A stretch of DNA of 64,000 nucleotides, taken from positions 2,830,726 to 2,894,725 of the forward strand of contig NZ_LN890655.1 of assembly GCF_900066015.1 (NCBI RefSeq), written 5' to 3'. Both the position numbers and the translations under genes were made by a program. The first letter of the stretch is position 1, and each line of letters begins with the position of its first letter. The notes under the pieces are model-generated. The model made no database searches, had not been told where the DNA came from, and was given only the letters and a program-made list of their open reading frames with translations. This document shows, in pieces, positions 31,583 through 39,389 of this stretch. This DNA is from Candidatus Promineifilum breve. Lineage in GTDB: Bacteria > Chloroflexota > Anaerolineae > Promineifilales > Promineifilaceae.

Positions 31583-32653
31583 TTAGGGGTAGTTTTGCCA
31601 GCCGGAAAAGGTTTCCCCGGCCGCTACCAGAACTACCTGGAAGCGCAGATTCATCGGATACCAGTCGTTGGGGTTGTTGCCGCCCCAGTCATCGCTGGTC
31701 TTGTTGCTGACGGGATCGTTCTGGCCGTCGCGCACGGAGAAGCCCATCTTCTTGCGCGGTTCGCTCCAGAGGATTTCGGCGCCATTCTTTCGCCACATAT
31801 CGTGGGGGCTGAAATCCCAGGTGGATACCTGGCCGGCCACGCCGGGCACGTCGTTGCCGCGGCAGTTCTCGCGCTCCCCCTGCCAGAAGCAGAAGCCGAG
31901 TTTCATGCCCGGCTGATTGACCGGGATGCTATAGATGCGGGCGCGGAAATAGAGGCGGCCGTCGGCATAGTTGACCGGCGACTCCCAGTTCTGCCCCAGG
32001 TATTGCGACGTCTTGTCCATGGCGAAGCCGCCTTCGTCAATGGTGATCGGCTTGTTCCAGTCGTAGATCAGCATCTCGCCGCCGGGCGGGGGCGGGGGTT
32101 CGTCGTCGGCAATCAAGGTGACGTTGTCGAGGCTGTACTGGACGCCCTTGCCCTTGGTGGCCTGGAAGCGCAGCAATGCGTCGCTGACCGTCTGGCTGAA
32201 GCCGGTGGTGGTGAAGGTGTGGGTGAAAAGCTGGCCGGTGGTCGTCAGATTGAAAGATTTGTTGCGCACGCCATAGTTGGCGCGGGGCGGCGCTTGTTGG
32301 ACCAGGGTCACGGTAACGTCGTCGCCATTGGACGACTGCGCCCAGAAGCTGAGGACGTAGGTCGTATTGGGCTGGAGCGTGATGCCATTCTGCGACAATT
32401 GGCCGCGGGCGGTGCGGCTGGTGTTGGCGAATTGCCCGGCCGCGCCGTTTTCGGCCGGTGTGCCGGCGCTCAGCGTGCAGTTCTTGCACGTCCAGGCGGT
32501 CGTGCCGTTCTCGAAATCGCCGTTCACAACCACGTTTTCGCCGTCGGCGCGCAACCCGGCCGGGGCGGCAAAGGCCACAACGGCCAGCGCGGTCAGGGCC
32601 AGAGCCAGGACGACCACGCGCAGCCACTTCATCGGAAAGCTATCGATCTTCAT
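31583..32653 (-). CDS. Secreted paralogue 3: CBM-like domain plus shared domain
   Basis: The start at 32653 follows a gggag site and gives a signal peptide (WLRVVVLALALTALAVVAFAAPAG). The 356-residue product has an N-terminal jelly-roll of the carbohydrate-binding type (about 37-185): VVVNGDFENGTTAWTCKNC, PNTTYVLSFWAQSS, and SLDNVTLIADDE as closing strand. A short Pro/Gly linker leads to the shared family domain (about 195-356): MLIYDWNKPITIDEGGFAMD, LYFRARIYSIPVNQPGMKLGF, CFWQGERENCRG, WDFSPHDMW, GGNNPNDWYPMN, ETFSGWQNYP. The added CBM-like module supports a role in binding polysaccharide or cell-surface glycan. Confidence 0.82.
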   Translation of the reverse strand: MKIDSFPMKWLRVVVLALALTALAVVAFAAPAGLRADGENVVVNGDFENGTTAWTCKNCTLSAGTPAENGAAGQFANTSRTARGQLSQNGITLQPNTTYVLSFWAQSSNGDDVTVTLVQQAPPRANYGVRNKSFNLTTTGQLFTHTFTTTGFSQTVSDALLRFQATKGKGVQYSLDNVTLIADDEPPPPPGGEMLIYDWNKPITIDEGGFAMDKTSQYLGQNWESPVNYADGRLYFRARIYSIPVNQPGMKLGFCFWQGERENCRGNDVPGVAGQVSTWDFSPHDMWRKNGAEILWSEPRKKMGFSVRDGQNDPVSNKTSDDWGGNNPNDWYPMNLRFQVVLVAAGETFSGWQNYP

Positions 32654-33144
32654 GCAATCTCCCGCAAGGTGATTTCTGTCCGCTGGAGATGATCGCCGGC
32701 CGCGCCGGGCAAGCCTAACCAATAACCTACAGACCATGACGGGGCTGTTTCATCTCCCACGGCTGGGGCCGCTTTAACGGCGACCATCGAGAGCGTGGCT
32801 AATCGCTCCCGACCGAGCCTGAAAAGGATAGATTAAACACGGTTGGACACCGATGGAACGGGTTTTACCAATACACGATCTGCTTTATTCCGCTGCATCC
32901 GTGGCTCAACCTGTGTTTAACCTATTCATCAGCAAGACAAGTGTACCGATGCCGGGCCGGTTGCCGCGTGAAAAGCGCGTCTAAATTGGGTGAGCATTGC
33001 GATGATTCCCCACGCGCCCACGGGTGACCCAGCACGATGATAGAGGTGAATAATTACAATCCAGATGAACGTGGGCAGCCGGACCGCGTCTAGACGCGAT
33101 CTATTTCATCAAATATTAATGTTTTAGGCCACGAATCCGTGTGA
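32654..33144. other. Gene-free gap with a decayed ATCCGT-type repeat
   Basis: The gap upstream of paralogue 3 contains, at about 32834-32925, an imperfect inverted repeat (attaaacacggttggacacc ... acctgtgtttaa) related to the better-preserved copy at 39196-39308. Nothing else is recognised; no RNA gene or reading frame is supported. Confidence 0.5.
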
Positions 33145-34224
33145 TTAATCGATGTAATTATCCCAGCCGGAGAAGCCCGCGCCCTTTTCGACGACGACGA
33201 CCGTGAAGCGCAGGTCCAAGGGATACCAGTCAGCGGGATTTTCGCCGCTCCAGTTCCAGCCCTGGTTATCGCTGACCGGGTCATTGTCTTTGTTGCGCAC
33301 GGCAAAGCCGTTGCGCTTGCGCGGCAAGGCCCAGTTGACGGGTAGCCCGGCCATTTGCCACATATCGCCCACCGCAACCGACCAGGTGACGACCGTGCCG
33401 TCGTAGCCGGGAACGCGATTGCCGCTGCAATTCTCGGCCTCGCCCTGCCAGAAGCAGAAGCCGAGACGCATCTTCTCTTGGGCCACCGGCATATGGCGAA
33501 TCTCGGCCCGGAAGTAGAGCGTGCCCTGGGCATAATTGATGGGCGTTGTCCAGTTGCCGTTAGCCAGCGGTGGCAGGTCGATGGCGAAGCCGCTGTGCTC
33601 CCTGGTGACGGGCTGGTTCCAGTCGAAGATGAGCAATTCATCGCCGGGCGGCAGGGTCGGCGTGACGGTCGGGGTAGCGGTTGTGGTCGGCGTGGCGGTC
33701 GTCGTCGGGGTGGCCGTGGCCGTGGCCGTGGCCGTGGCCGTAGCCGTAGCCGTAGCGGCCGGCGTGTCCGTCGCCGTCGCGGTGGCGGTCGCGGTTGGCG
33801 TGTCGAAGGGCGTCGGTGTGGCCGTCGGCGTGGCGGTGGGGCCGCTGTCCGTCGCGGTGGCTGTCGGCGTGGCCGTGGCCGTGCTGGTGACCGTGACGGT
33901 TGTCGTTGTCGTAGCCGTCGGCGTGGCCGTCAGCGTGCCGGTGACGATGGCCGTCGCGGTGCCGGTGGGCGTTGCGGTGGTCTGGGGGTCGATGGTCGGC
34001 GAGGCTGTCGCGCCGGCCGTCGTGGTCGCCGTGGGGGTGGGGCCGCCCAATTCGCCCAGCAGCACCGGCAGAAACGCGCCCGGCGACAACTCCGCGCCGG
34101 CCGCCCGGCTATTGGCCCACAGGCCGCTCAGGGCCGCCAGGAACACCAACAGGATGCCCGCCATGAGGCCACAGAACAACATAAAGCGTTTGAATGCGCT
34201 CGCCATCGCAGAAGATTTATTCAT
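33145..34224 (-). CDS. Secreted paralogue 4 with Thr/Ala/Pro stalk
   Basis: A 359-residue protein with a hydrophobic leader (FMLFCGLMAGILLVFLAALSGLWA), then a stalk of about 130 residues composed almost only of Thr, Ala, Pro and Val (PTATPT and ATATAT units, about 60-195), then the shared family domain (about 197-359): LLIFDWNQPVTREHSGFAIDLP, LYFRAEIRHMPVAQEKMRLGF, CFWQGEAENCSG, TWSVAVGDMW, NWALPRKRNGFAVRN, WSGENPADWYPLD, GAGFSGWDNYID. The stalk would hold the domain away from the membrane and is a likely O-glycosylation target. An aaaggaag site precedes the start. The stalk DNA is highly repetitive and prone to length change. Confidence 0.82.
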   Translation of the reverse strand: MNKSSAMASAFKRFMLFCGLMAGILLVFLAALSGLWANSRAAGAELSPGAFLPVLLGELGGPTPTATTTAGATASPTIDPQTTATPTGTATAIVTGTLTATPTATTTTTVTVTSTATATPTATATDSGPTATPTATPTPFDTPTATATATATDTPAATATATATATATATATPTTTATPTTTATPTVTPTLPPGDELLIFDWNQPVTREHSGFAIDLPPLANGNWTTPINYAQGTLYFRAEIRHMPVAQEKMRLGFCFWQGEAENCSGNRVPGYDGTVVTWSVAVGDMWQMAGLPVNWALPRKRNGFAVRNKDNDPVSDNQGWNWSGENPADWYPLDLRFTVVVVEKGAGFSGWDNYID

Positions 34225-34403
34225 TGTACTTCCTTTGGGATTGGCTCCCAGACGGGAATATTATAACGGTTCTACCGGCCCGCTGCCCATAATTGCTGCA
34301 CTTTTCATACAATAGGTCATAGAAACCCTGTTACCATCACCCGCAACTTGCCCGCCGCCTGACCGTATAGAGTAACAGGTATCCCGTAGAGGAAGGTCTG
34401 AGC

Positions 34404-34793
34404 ATGAGTGACAAGGAACCCCTGAAAATCACCCTGGCCGATTTGGGTGAAGAGGCCCGGCCGGACGCGCCGGAGCCGCCGTCGGTCGCGGCTGAGGGCG
34501 CGGCCAACCTCGGCCACAAAATGGGCGACGCGATGAAGGACTCCGCCGCCCGCGCCGCGCACAAGATCGCCGACGCCACGGCCGGCGTGACCAGCCGCGG
34601 CGCCGAAGCCGTGCGCGACAAGGTCGGCGAGGCTGTCCAGGCCCAATCGAAGGCCACGGCCGACGCCATCGAGGCCCGTCTGCGCGAGATCGACTGGAAG
34701 GACGAGGCCCAGAAGGGGGCCGAGGGCGGGCTGCGCTGGCTCAGCAAGCGGTTGGAAGAGCTGGCCGAGAAGCTGCGCGCCGGGAAGCAGTAG
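34404..34793 (+). CDS. Small helical LEA-like hypothetical protein
   Basis: A 129-residue cytoplasmic protein without signal or TM segment. After an acidic, Pro-rich start (about 1-35) it is a continuous amphipathic helix rich in Ala, Lys, Asp and Glu, with repeated 11-residue-like periods (HKMGDAMKDSAARAAHKIADA, GAEAVRDKVGEAVQAQSKATADA), as in LEA or apolipoprotein-like stress proteins. A gaggaagg site precedes the ATG. It stands next to the STAS gene on the same strand, with a separate promoter between them. Function unknown. Confidence 0.7.
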   Translation: MSDKEPLKITLADLGEEARPDAPEPPSVAAEGAANLGHKMGDAMKDSAARAAHKIADATAGVTSRGAEAVRDKVGEAVQAQSKATADAIEARLREIDWKDEAQKGAEGGLRWLSKRLEELAEKLRAGKQ

Positions 34794-34845
34794 GTCAGTC
34801 TGAACGGATCGATTGCCCCACGGACCCATTGATCCCCTTCCCCGC

Positions 34846-34873
34846 TGGACAATCCCCCACGCTCCGGTAATAT
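34846..34873 (+). promoter_or_regulatory. Promoter of STAS gene, probably leaderless
   Basis: TGGACA (34846-34851), a 16-base spacer and TAATAT (34868-34873). The ATG starts 7 bases after the -10 box, the same geometry as at the WS/DGAT gene, and no ribosome site is present. Confidence 0.65.
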
Positions 34874-34880
34874 TTCATTT

Positions 34881-35228
34881 ATGAATATCGAGTTTGAAGA
34901 GATCGACGGCATCATCGTGGCGACGTTGTTCGGCGAATTGGACGGCCGCACCGCGCCTCTCGTGCAGGATCAGTTGTTGGCCTTGCCCCGGTTGGGCGGC
35001 AAGGTGTTGCTCGATATGAGCGGCGTCGGTTACATCTCCAGCGCCGGGCTGCGCGCCCTGCTCATGCTCTACCGCCAGATGGTGGCCGACAACGGCCGCG
35101 TGGCCCTCGTCGGCCTGACGGAGAGCATCCGCGACGTGATGAGCGTCACCGGCTTTCTGGAGTTCTTCAACGACTACGGCACGCTGCCGGAGGGGCTGGC
35201 GGCGCTGCGGGCGGATGATGACCAATAG
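34881..35228 (+). CDS. STAS-domain anti-sigma factor antagonist
   Basis: A 115-residue single STAS domain of the SpoIIAA/RsbV type. The conserved segment VLLDMSGVGYISSAGLRALL contains the Ser that is phosphorylated by partner anti-sigma kinases in this family. Such proteins bind an anti-sigma factor when unphosphorylated and so release a sigma factor. No kinase or phosphatase partner (RsbW, RsbU) is adjacent; it appears monocistronic behind its own promoter. Confidence 0.93.
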   Translation: MNIEFEEIDGIIVATLFGELDGRTAPLVQDQLLALPRLGGKVLLDMSGVGYISSAGLRALLMLYRQMVADNGRVALVGLTESIRDVMSVTGFLEFFNDYGTLPEGLAALRADDDQ

Positions 35229-35260
35229 ATCAGCCGTTCGGTACGGGCTGACCTGCTCCC

Positions 35261-35986
35261 CTACTCCCTCGCCATCACTCTCACGTTCTGTCGCAACTTG
35301 ACGATACTGTCGGCCGGGTGATACCCCTTGCGCACACTGGTGTTGGCATAGACCAGCGTCCGCGGGCCGATGATGCAGCCGGGGTTGAGCACCGCGTTGC
35401 AGCCCGTCTGCGCGTCGTCGCCCAGGATGGCCCCGAATTTCGTTAGGCCGGTATCGTATTCCACGCCGTCGATCACCAGCTTGATCGTCGGCCGTTTGCC
35501 GGTGGCCGCGTCTTTGGCGCTCAGGATGCCCAGATTGCTCAGCTTCGTGCCCGCGCCCAGATTGACGCGGTGGCCGAGGATAGAGTCGCCAACGTAGGCG
35601 AAGTGGGGCGCGGCCGCGCCGGGCAGGAAGAGGGCGTTCTTGGCCTCGCTGGCGTGGCCCAGCGTGCTGCCCGCCAGCAGGATGACGTTCTCGCGCACGT
35701 AGGCCCCGTGGCGCACCACCGCCCCCGCGCCGATGTAGGCCGGGCCGACGATGTAGGCTCCCGGCTCCACCACCGCCCCGGCCTCGATGACGATGGCCGC
35801 CTCGCCCAGCCACGCCCCGTCCAGCACCGTGCCGTCGATGCGCCGGCCGCCTTCCGTCAGCCGGGCCACGTGGCGCTTGATCTGCGGCAAGGCTTGCCAG
35901 ACGGTGTCGCAGCCGTCGAAGAGGGCGGCGGTGGCGGGGTCGGAGAGGTCGAAGAGGGATTGGGGTTGCAACAATTGGTCGGTCAT
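35261..35986 (-). CDS. Left-handed beta-helix (hexapeptide) acyltransferase-like protein
   Basis: The start at 35986 gives a 241-residue protein; an upstream codon adds ten unlikely residues. The N-terminal part (LFDLSDPATAALFDGCDTVWQAL) resembles the linker found before GlmU-like acetyltransferase domains. It is followed by hexapeptide repeats (about 60-190: VIEAGAVVEPGAYIVGPAYIGAGAVVRHGAYV, LLAGSTLGHASEAKNALF, DSILGHRVNLGAGTKLSNL) and a late segment GDDAQTGCNAVLNPGCIIGP. This is the fold of sugar-nucleotide acetyltransferases such as the GlmU C terminus; the uridylyltransferase domain is absent. Substrate uncertain, probably an amino sugar phosphate or nucleotide sugar. Confidence 0.82.
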   Translation of the reverse strand: MTDQLLQPQSLFDLSDPATAALFDGCDTVWQALPQIKRHVARLTEGGRRIDGTVLDGAWLGEAAIVIEAGAVVEPGAYIVGPAYIGAGAVVRHGAYVRENVILLAGSTLGHASEAKNALFLPGAAAPHFAYVGDSILGHRVNLGAGTKLSNLGILSAKDAATGKRPTIKLVIDGVEYDTGLTKFGAILGDDAQTGCNAVLNPGCIIGPRTLVYANTSVRKGYHPADSIVKLRQNVRVMARE

Positions 35987-36041
35987 TTGATTACTCCAGC
36001 GGCTGATTGTAGCCAAAGGAGCGGATTTGTCATTTGCCCGA

Positions 36042-36087
36042 TTGACAACCGGGCCGATTCGCAGATAATTAGCTATAGTTGCTAATT
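36042..36087 (+). promoter_or_regulatory. Promoter and operator of the toxin-antitoxin pair
   Basis: TTGACA (36042-36047) and GATAAT (36064-36069) with a 16-base spacer. A perfect inverted repeat aattagc/gctaatt (36067-36087) overlaps the -10 box, where Phd/YefM antitoxins usually bind to repress their own operon. Confidence 0.7.
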
Positions 36088-36106
36088 AGTTGCCAGGAGA
36101 TACTTG

Positions 36107-36400
36107 ATGATCAATCAACTCCCTACTATCGCCCCCATCAGCGATCTCCGCTTGCGGCAGGCCGAGATCATTGAACAAGCCAAGGAAGGCCCGGTCATCC
36201 TGGTCGAACGCGGCAGCCGCCCGGCGTTGATCGCTATATCGCCGGAACAATGGAACCTGCTGGCCGAGCAAGTGGAATATCTGCAAGACGCGCTGGCCGT
36301 GTATAAGAAAAAATGGGAATTGGCGACGGGTCAGGATGAACTGGTCGAGCTTTCGCCGGAAGAAATAAGCGAGTGGCTTGGCGATGACGTACCGGCTTAA
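36107..36400 (+). CDS. Phd/YefM-type antitoxin
   Basis: A 97-residue antitoxin with the Phd/YefM DNA-binding half (ISDLRLRQAEIIEQAKEGPVILVERGSRPALIAISPEQWNLL) and an acidic C-terminal toxin-binding tail (DELVELSPEEISEWLGDD). The ATG at 36107 has aggaga six bases upstream. It overlaps the RelE toxin gene by 17 bases, the usual coupled layout. The palindrome in its promoter is a plausible autoregulatory operator. Confidence 0.9.
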   Translation: MINQLPTIAPISDLRLRQAEIIEQAKEGPVILVERGSRPALIAISPEQWNLLAEQVEYLQDALAVYKKKWELATGQDELVELSPEEISEWLGDDVPA

Positions 36401-36653
36401 GCTCACCCGCCAGGCGCGGGCTGAGATCGACACCTTGCCCGGCAACATGCGCCAACGCATTCGACGCACCATCGCCCAATTGGCCGAGAACCCTAGACCT
36501 GATAACGCCAAAGCACTGCGGGGCGAATTGCGAGGCTATTATCGTGTTCGCATTGAGGCGTATCGGATCATCTATACTGTTGATGATGATGTCGTCGTCG
36601 TAGAGGTCGTGCGTGTGGCGAAGCGTTCCCCACGAACCTATGATCATCTATAA
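36384..36653 (+). CDS. RelE/ParE-family toxin
   Basis: An 89-residue RelE-fold protein: YRLKLTRQARAEIDTLPGNMRQRIRRTIAQL, then the core KALRGELRGYYRVRIEAYRIIYTV and the end VVVVEVVRVAKRSPRTYDHL. The Arg/Tyr pattern fits the ribosome-dependent mRNA endonuclease group, which cleaves mRNA during translation, though ParE-like gyrase inhibition cannot be excluded by eye. The start inside the antitoxin gene indicates coupled translation. Confidence 0.9.
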   Translation: MTYRLKLTRQARAEIDTLPGNMRQRIRRTIAQLAENPRPDNAKALRGELRGYYRVRIEAYRIIYTVDDDVVVVEVVRVAKRSPRTYDHL

Positions 36654-36668
36654 TAATGAGGCAATCAG

Positions 36669-36995
36669 ATGGACGATAAAGCGTTTGCCGAGTTGATGGA
36701 GAGCATCAGGGAAGCGGGAGAGATCAAGCGTGGTCTCAGGAAGCCGGAGCGCGTATTTGAATTTGCGTCCCCTATGAAACCTGAATATGACTTTAGCCAG
36801 GGAAAACGTGGCGCGGTAACACCCTTGCCGCCCGGAAAGAGCCGGATCACGATCCCCTTGGACGAGGAAGTGCTTGAGTGGTTTCGTGATCAGGTAGAGG
36901 AGGCAGGCGGGGGAAACTATCAAACCCTGATCAATCAGGTGTTGTTGGACTACGTGCGTAACCAGCCAGGGCAGGCACCACAAGAGGATATGTGA
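36669..36995 (+). CDS. Chimeric BrnA-like antitoxin, third gene of the TA operon
   Basis: A 108-residue protein beginning 15 bases after the RelE stop. Its C-terminal half (about 55-100) has the ribbon-helix-helix pattern of BrnA antitoxins (SRITIPLDEEVLEWFRDQ, GGGNYQTLINQVLLDYV). Its N-terminal 33 residues (FAELMESIREAGEIKRGLRKPERVFEF) look instead like the start of HigA/XRE-type antitoxins. No BrnT toxin is adjacent; a complete BrnT-BrnA pair lies at 56.5-57.0 kb. It may be a transcriptional regulator of the Phd/RelE pair or an orphan antitoxin. Confidence 0.8.
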   Translation: MDDKAFAELMESIREAGEIKRGLRKPERVFEFASPMKPEYDFSQGKRGAVTPLPPGKSRITIPLDEEVLEWFRDQVEEAGGGNYQTLINQVLLDYVRNQPGQAPQEDM

Positions 36996-37041
36996 CGGCG
37001 CATTATCCGCGAAGAATTAGCCGCATACAGTTAATTCGGAA

Positions 37042-37989
37042 TCACTCCTCTTTCTTCACCCTAACCACCTCATCCCGCGTGATCTGAAAATGATCAAAAT
37101 CGCGGGCGACAAAGGTATTGGGGAAGGTCAGCCGGGCTTCCTGGCGGATCTCGCGCTCGGCGTAGCGGCGGGAGAGGTGGGTCAGGATGAGGTGCTTCAC
37201 CGCCGCGTCGCGGGCCAGGGCCGCCGCGCGGGCGGCCGTCATGTGGCCGAAGTCGACCGCCATGCCGCCCTCTTCCTCCGTGTACGTCGCTTCCATCACC
37301 AGCGCATCGGCCCCACGCGCAACCTCGATCAGATTGTCGGTGCGCCCCACGTCGCCGATGTGGACGTACTTCGTGCCGGGCAGCGCCGGGCCGAGCACGT
37401 CGTCGGGCTGCACGACGCGGCCGTCGGCCAGCGCCACCGCCTCGCCGCGCACCAGCAGCGACCGCTCCGGCCCAAAGGGCACACCCAGCGCGTCGGCCCG
37501 CTCGGCCAGAAAGGGGCGGTGGGGTTGTTCCTCGAACAGGTAGCCCAGATTGTCCGGCCCGCGGTGGCTGACCTCGAACGCCGTCAGCGTGAACTTGTCG
37601 TCGGTGCAGATCACGTCGCCCGGCCGGATGGCGTGCAGGCCGATCTCAATCGGCGGCCGGTGACCGGCGAAGACGACCTTGAATAGCAGCTCGTGGACGC
37701 GGGCCAACGTGGCCCGCCCGCCGTAGATGTCGATGTGGTCGAGATTCTCCCAGCGGGCCAGGGTGGAGATGAGGCCGCCCAGCCCCAGGATGTGGTCGAG
37801 ATGGCCGTGGGTCAGCAGCACCGTATCCAGCCGCTTGAAGCCCAGGCCGCTGCGCAAAATCTGGCGCTGCGTACCCTCGCCGCAGTCGAGCAGGAAACGG
37901 TAGTGGCGGTGCAGGATGACGTGGGCGGCCAGCCCCCGCGTGACGGTCGGCGCGGACGACGACGTGCCCAGAAAAATCAGTTCAAACAT
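37042..37989 (-). CDS. rnz: Ribonuclease Z
   Basis: A 315-residue metallo-beta-lactamase fold tRNA 3'-processing endonuclease. Conserved parts: the N-terminal LGTSSSAPTVTRG, the metal-binding HGHLDHILGLGG (HxHxDH), FEVSHRGPDNLGYLFEE, the segment YVHIGDVGRTDN with a further metal ligand, and the late EATYTEEE and HLILTHLSRRY. Length matches the bacterial family. It matures the 3' ends of tRNA precursors in the cytoplasm. The downstream neighbour (rtcA) also acts on RNA 3' ends, but a repeat lies between them and they are probably separate units. Confidence 0.95.
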   Translation of the reverse strand: MFELIFLGTSSSAPTVTRGLAAHVILHRHYRFLLDCGEGTQRQILRSGLGFKRLDTVLLTHGHLDHILGLGGLISTLARWENLDHIDIYGGRATLARVHELLFKVVFAGHRPPIEIGLHAIRPGDVICTDDKFTLTAFEVSHRGPDNLGYLFEEQPHRPFLAERADALGVPFGPERSLLVRGEAVALADGRVVQPDDVLGPALPGTKYVHIGDVGRTDNLIEVARGADALVMEATYTEEEGGMAVDFGHMTAARAAALARDAAVKHLILTHLSRRYAEREIRQEARLTFPNTFVARDFDHFQITRDEVVRVKKEE

Positions 37990-38011
37990 AATGCTCAGTG
38001 CCGGGTGAAAA

Positions 38012-38100
38012 AATTGGCGACGGATTGGACGGAAACTACGGATACAAACTGATTCGCCTTCTTAAATCCGTTCATTCCGTGCTATCCGTAGCCAATCTTA
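38012..38100. repeat. ATCCGT-type inverted repeat between rnz and rtcA
   Basis: The left part has attggcgacggattggacgg and actacggata, the right part has tatccgtagccaat. It overlaps the last codons of rtcA, whose stop region lies in the right arm. Related copies occur at 39.2, 50.8 and 53.2 kb. Confidence 0.7.
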
Positions 38101-39165
38101 TCCGAGTGTGAAGCCCGCGCCGATCACCTCGATCGTCGCCGGCCCTGCCAATTCGCCGGTAATAGTGATGGTCGTAGCCAACCAGCGCCGCAACAGTTCG
38201 GCATTGGTGACGGTGTGTAATGTCAGATGGTCGGTTGTGTAGCTCGCGCGGCCGTGGGCCAGGGCCAGCGGCAACAGGAGTTGGTCGGCCAGATGTTGGT
38301 CGACCATGGCGTTATTGTCCACGAAAGACAGCGCTTCCGCAACCGCGGCCTCGGCCACGCGCTCCGACGGCAATCCCTGGCGGCCCAGGGCGCTGAAGCC
38401 TCCCTGCGGCAGCCACAGGAAGATGCCCGCCCCCGGCCCGGCCCCTTTCTCGCGCCGCGGCTCGATCTTCGACGATAGGCCGGCGGCCGACAGCAGGTTC
38501 GTCGCCCGGCCGGCCATGCGCTGGGGGATGTCGGCCGGCAGGTTGGTGACGGCGGCCACACCTTCCACCCGTTCGACGGGGACGTGGGCGAACTCGGGGG
38601 CGACCAGGTGGTCGAGCGGCGCCACCGTGGCCGACACCACGCCGCCGCCGACGGGATAGAAGCCCCAGGCCGCCAGTTCGGCGTCGAAGCGAACCCCCAT
38701 GCGGGCGAAGACCGGCCCGGCCACGTGGGTCATGTAGTGCCACGGTGGACTCATGGTCACGTGGGTTCCGCCGCGCAGCGTGACCCGCGAGCGCCCGCCG
38801 GCGAACAGCAGCGGCCACAGGATGGCCTGGAAGATAAGGGTGATGGCCCCGGCCGAGCCGCCCTGAGAGTTGGCGCTGACGTCGAACTCATACGTCCCCG
38901 GCTGGGGCGACATGGCCGGGCGAAACTCCAGCGTGCGCGAATCCAGCGCGTCGCCGACCAGGGCCGCGCCGCACAGCCGGGCCACGGCGCGCACGGCCGT
39001 CAGGTGTTGCGGGCGCAGGCCGGGCTTGCTGCGATTGGCGCGCAGATGGGTCAGGCGGAACGGCCGCCCGGTGAGGGCCGACAGGCTGAGACTGGTGCGT
39101 AGAACCTGGCCGCCGCCTTCGCCCAGGCGGCCGTCGATGGTGAGCATAGGCTGCCAATTATCCAC
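38098..39165 (-). CDS. rtcA: RNA 3'-terminal phosphate cyclase
   Basis: A 355-residue enzyme that converts RNA 3'-phosphates to 2',3'-cyclic phosphates using ATP. Family blocks: MLTIDGRLGEGGGQVLRTSL, RANRSKPGLRPQHLTAVRA, SANSQGGSAGAITLIFQA, GGTHVTMSPPWHYMTHV, and near the end the catalytic-His region NAMVDQHLADQLLLPLALA. The start may be 39165 or 39147. No rtcB or rtcR is in view. The 3' end runs into an inverted repeat. The enzyme acts in RNA repair or end modification. Confidence 0.95.
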   Translation of the reverse strand: MDNWQPMLTIDGRLGEGGGQVLRTSLSLSALTGRPFRLTHLRANRSKPGLRPQHLTAVRAVARLCGAALVGDALDSRTLEFRPAMSPQPGTYEFDVSANSQGGSAGAITLIFQAILWPLLFAGGRSRVTLRGGTHVTMSPPWHYMTHVAGPVFARMGVRFDAELAAWGFYPVGGGVVSATVAPLDHLVAPEFAHVPVERVEGVAAVTNLPADIPQRMAGRATNLLSAAGLSSKIEPRREKGAGPGAGIFLWLPQGGFSALGRQGLPSERVAEAAVAEALSFVDNNAMVDQHLADQLLLPLALAHGRASYTTDHLTLHTVTNAELLRRWLATTITITGELAGPATIEVIGAGFTLG

Positions 39166-39195
39166 GGTTCGCCGGCCTTGTCATAATAAGAGGGA

Positions 39196-39308
39196 GAATT
39201 TAAACACGGATAGGACACGGATTTAACGGATTTAACCGATTGAACGGATCGAGGGCGGGTTCAATCCGTCGAATCCGTTTGATCCGTGTCCTATCCGTGT
39301 TTAATTCT
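39196..39308. repeat. Long ATCCGT-type inverted repeat
   Basis: Arms gaatttaaacacggatagg and cctatccgtgtttaattc enclose further nested ATCCGT/ACGGAT words, about 113 bases in total. It lies between rtcA and the sugar transferase gene. Confidence 0.8.
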
Positions 39309-39340
39309 TTCTGTGTGGTAAACCAATCGCCCGGCAATAA

Positions 39341-39364
39341 AAAAGCCCCACCGGAGTGGGGCTT
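39341..39364 (-). terminator. Terminator of the sugar transferase gene
   Basis: The minus strand reads aagccccactccggtggggct followed by a run of six T. It lies about 25 bases after the stop codon at 39390. Confidence 0.85.
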
Positions 39365-39389
39365 GACGAATCAGAATAGTGTGCGGTTA

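Noticed and set aside
33650-34010. Tandem repeats that might look like a CRISPR or minisatellite array
   Set aside because: They encode the Thr/Ala/Pro stalk of a secreted protein in frame; there are no unique spacers of constant length.
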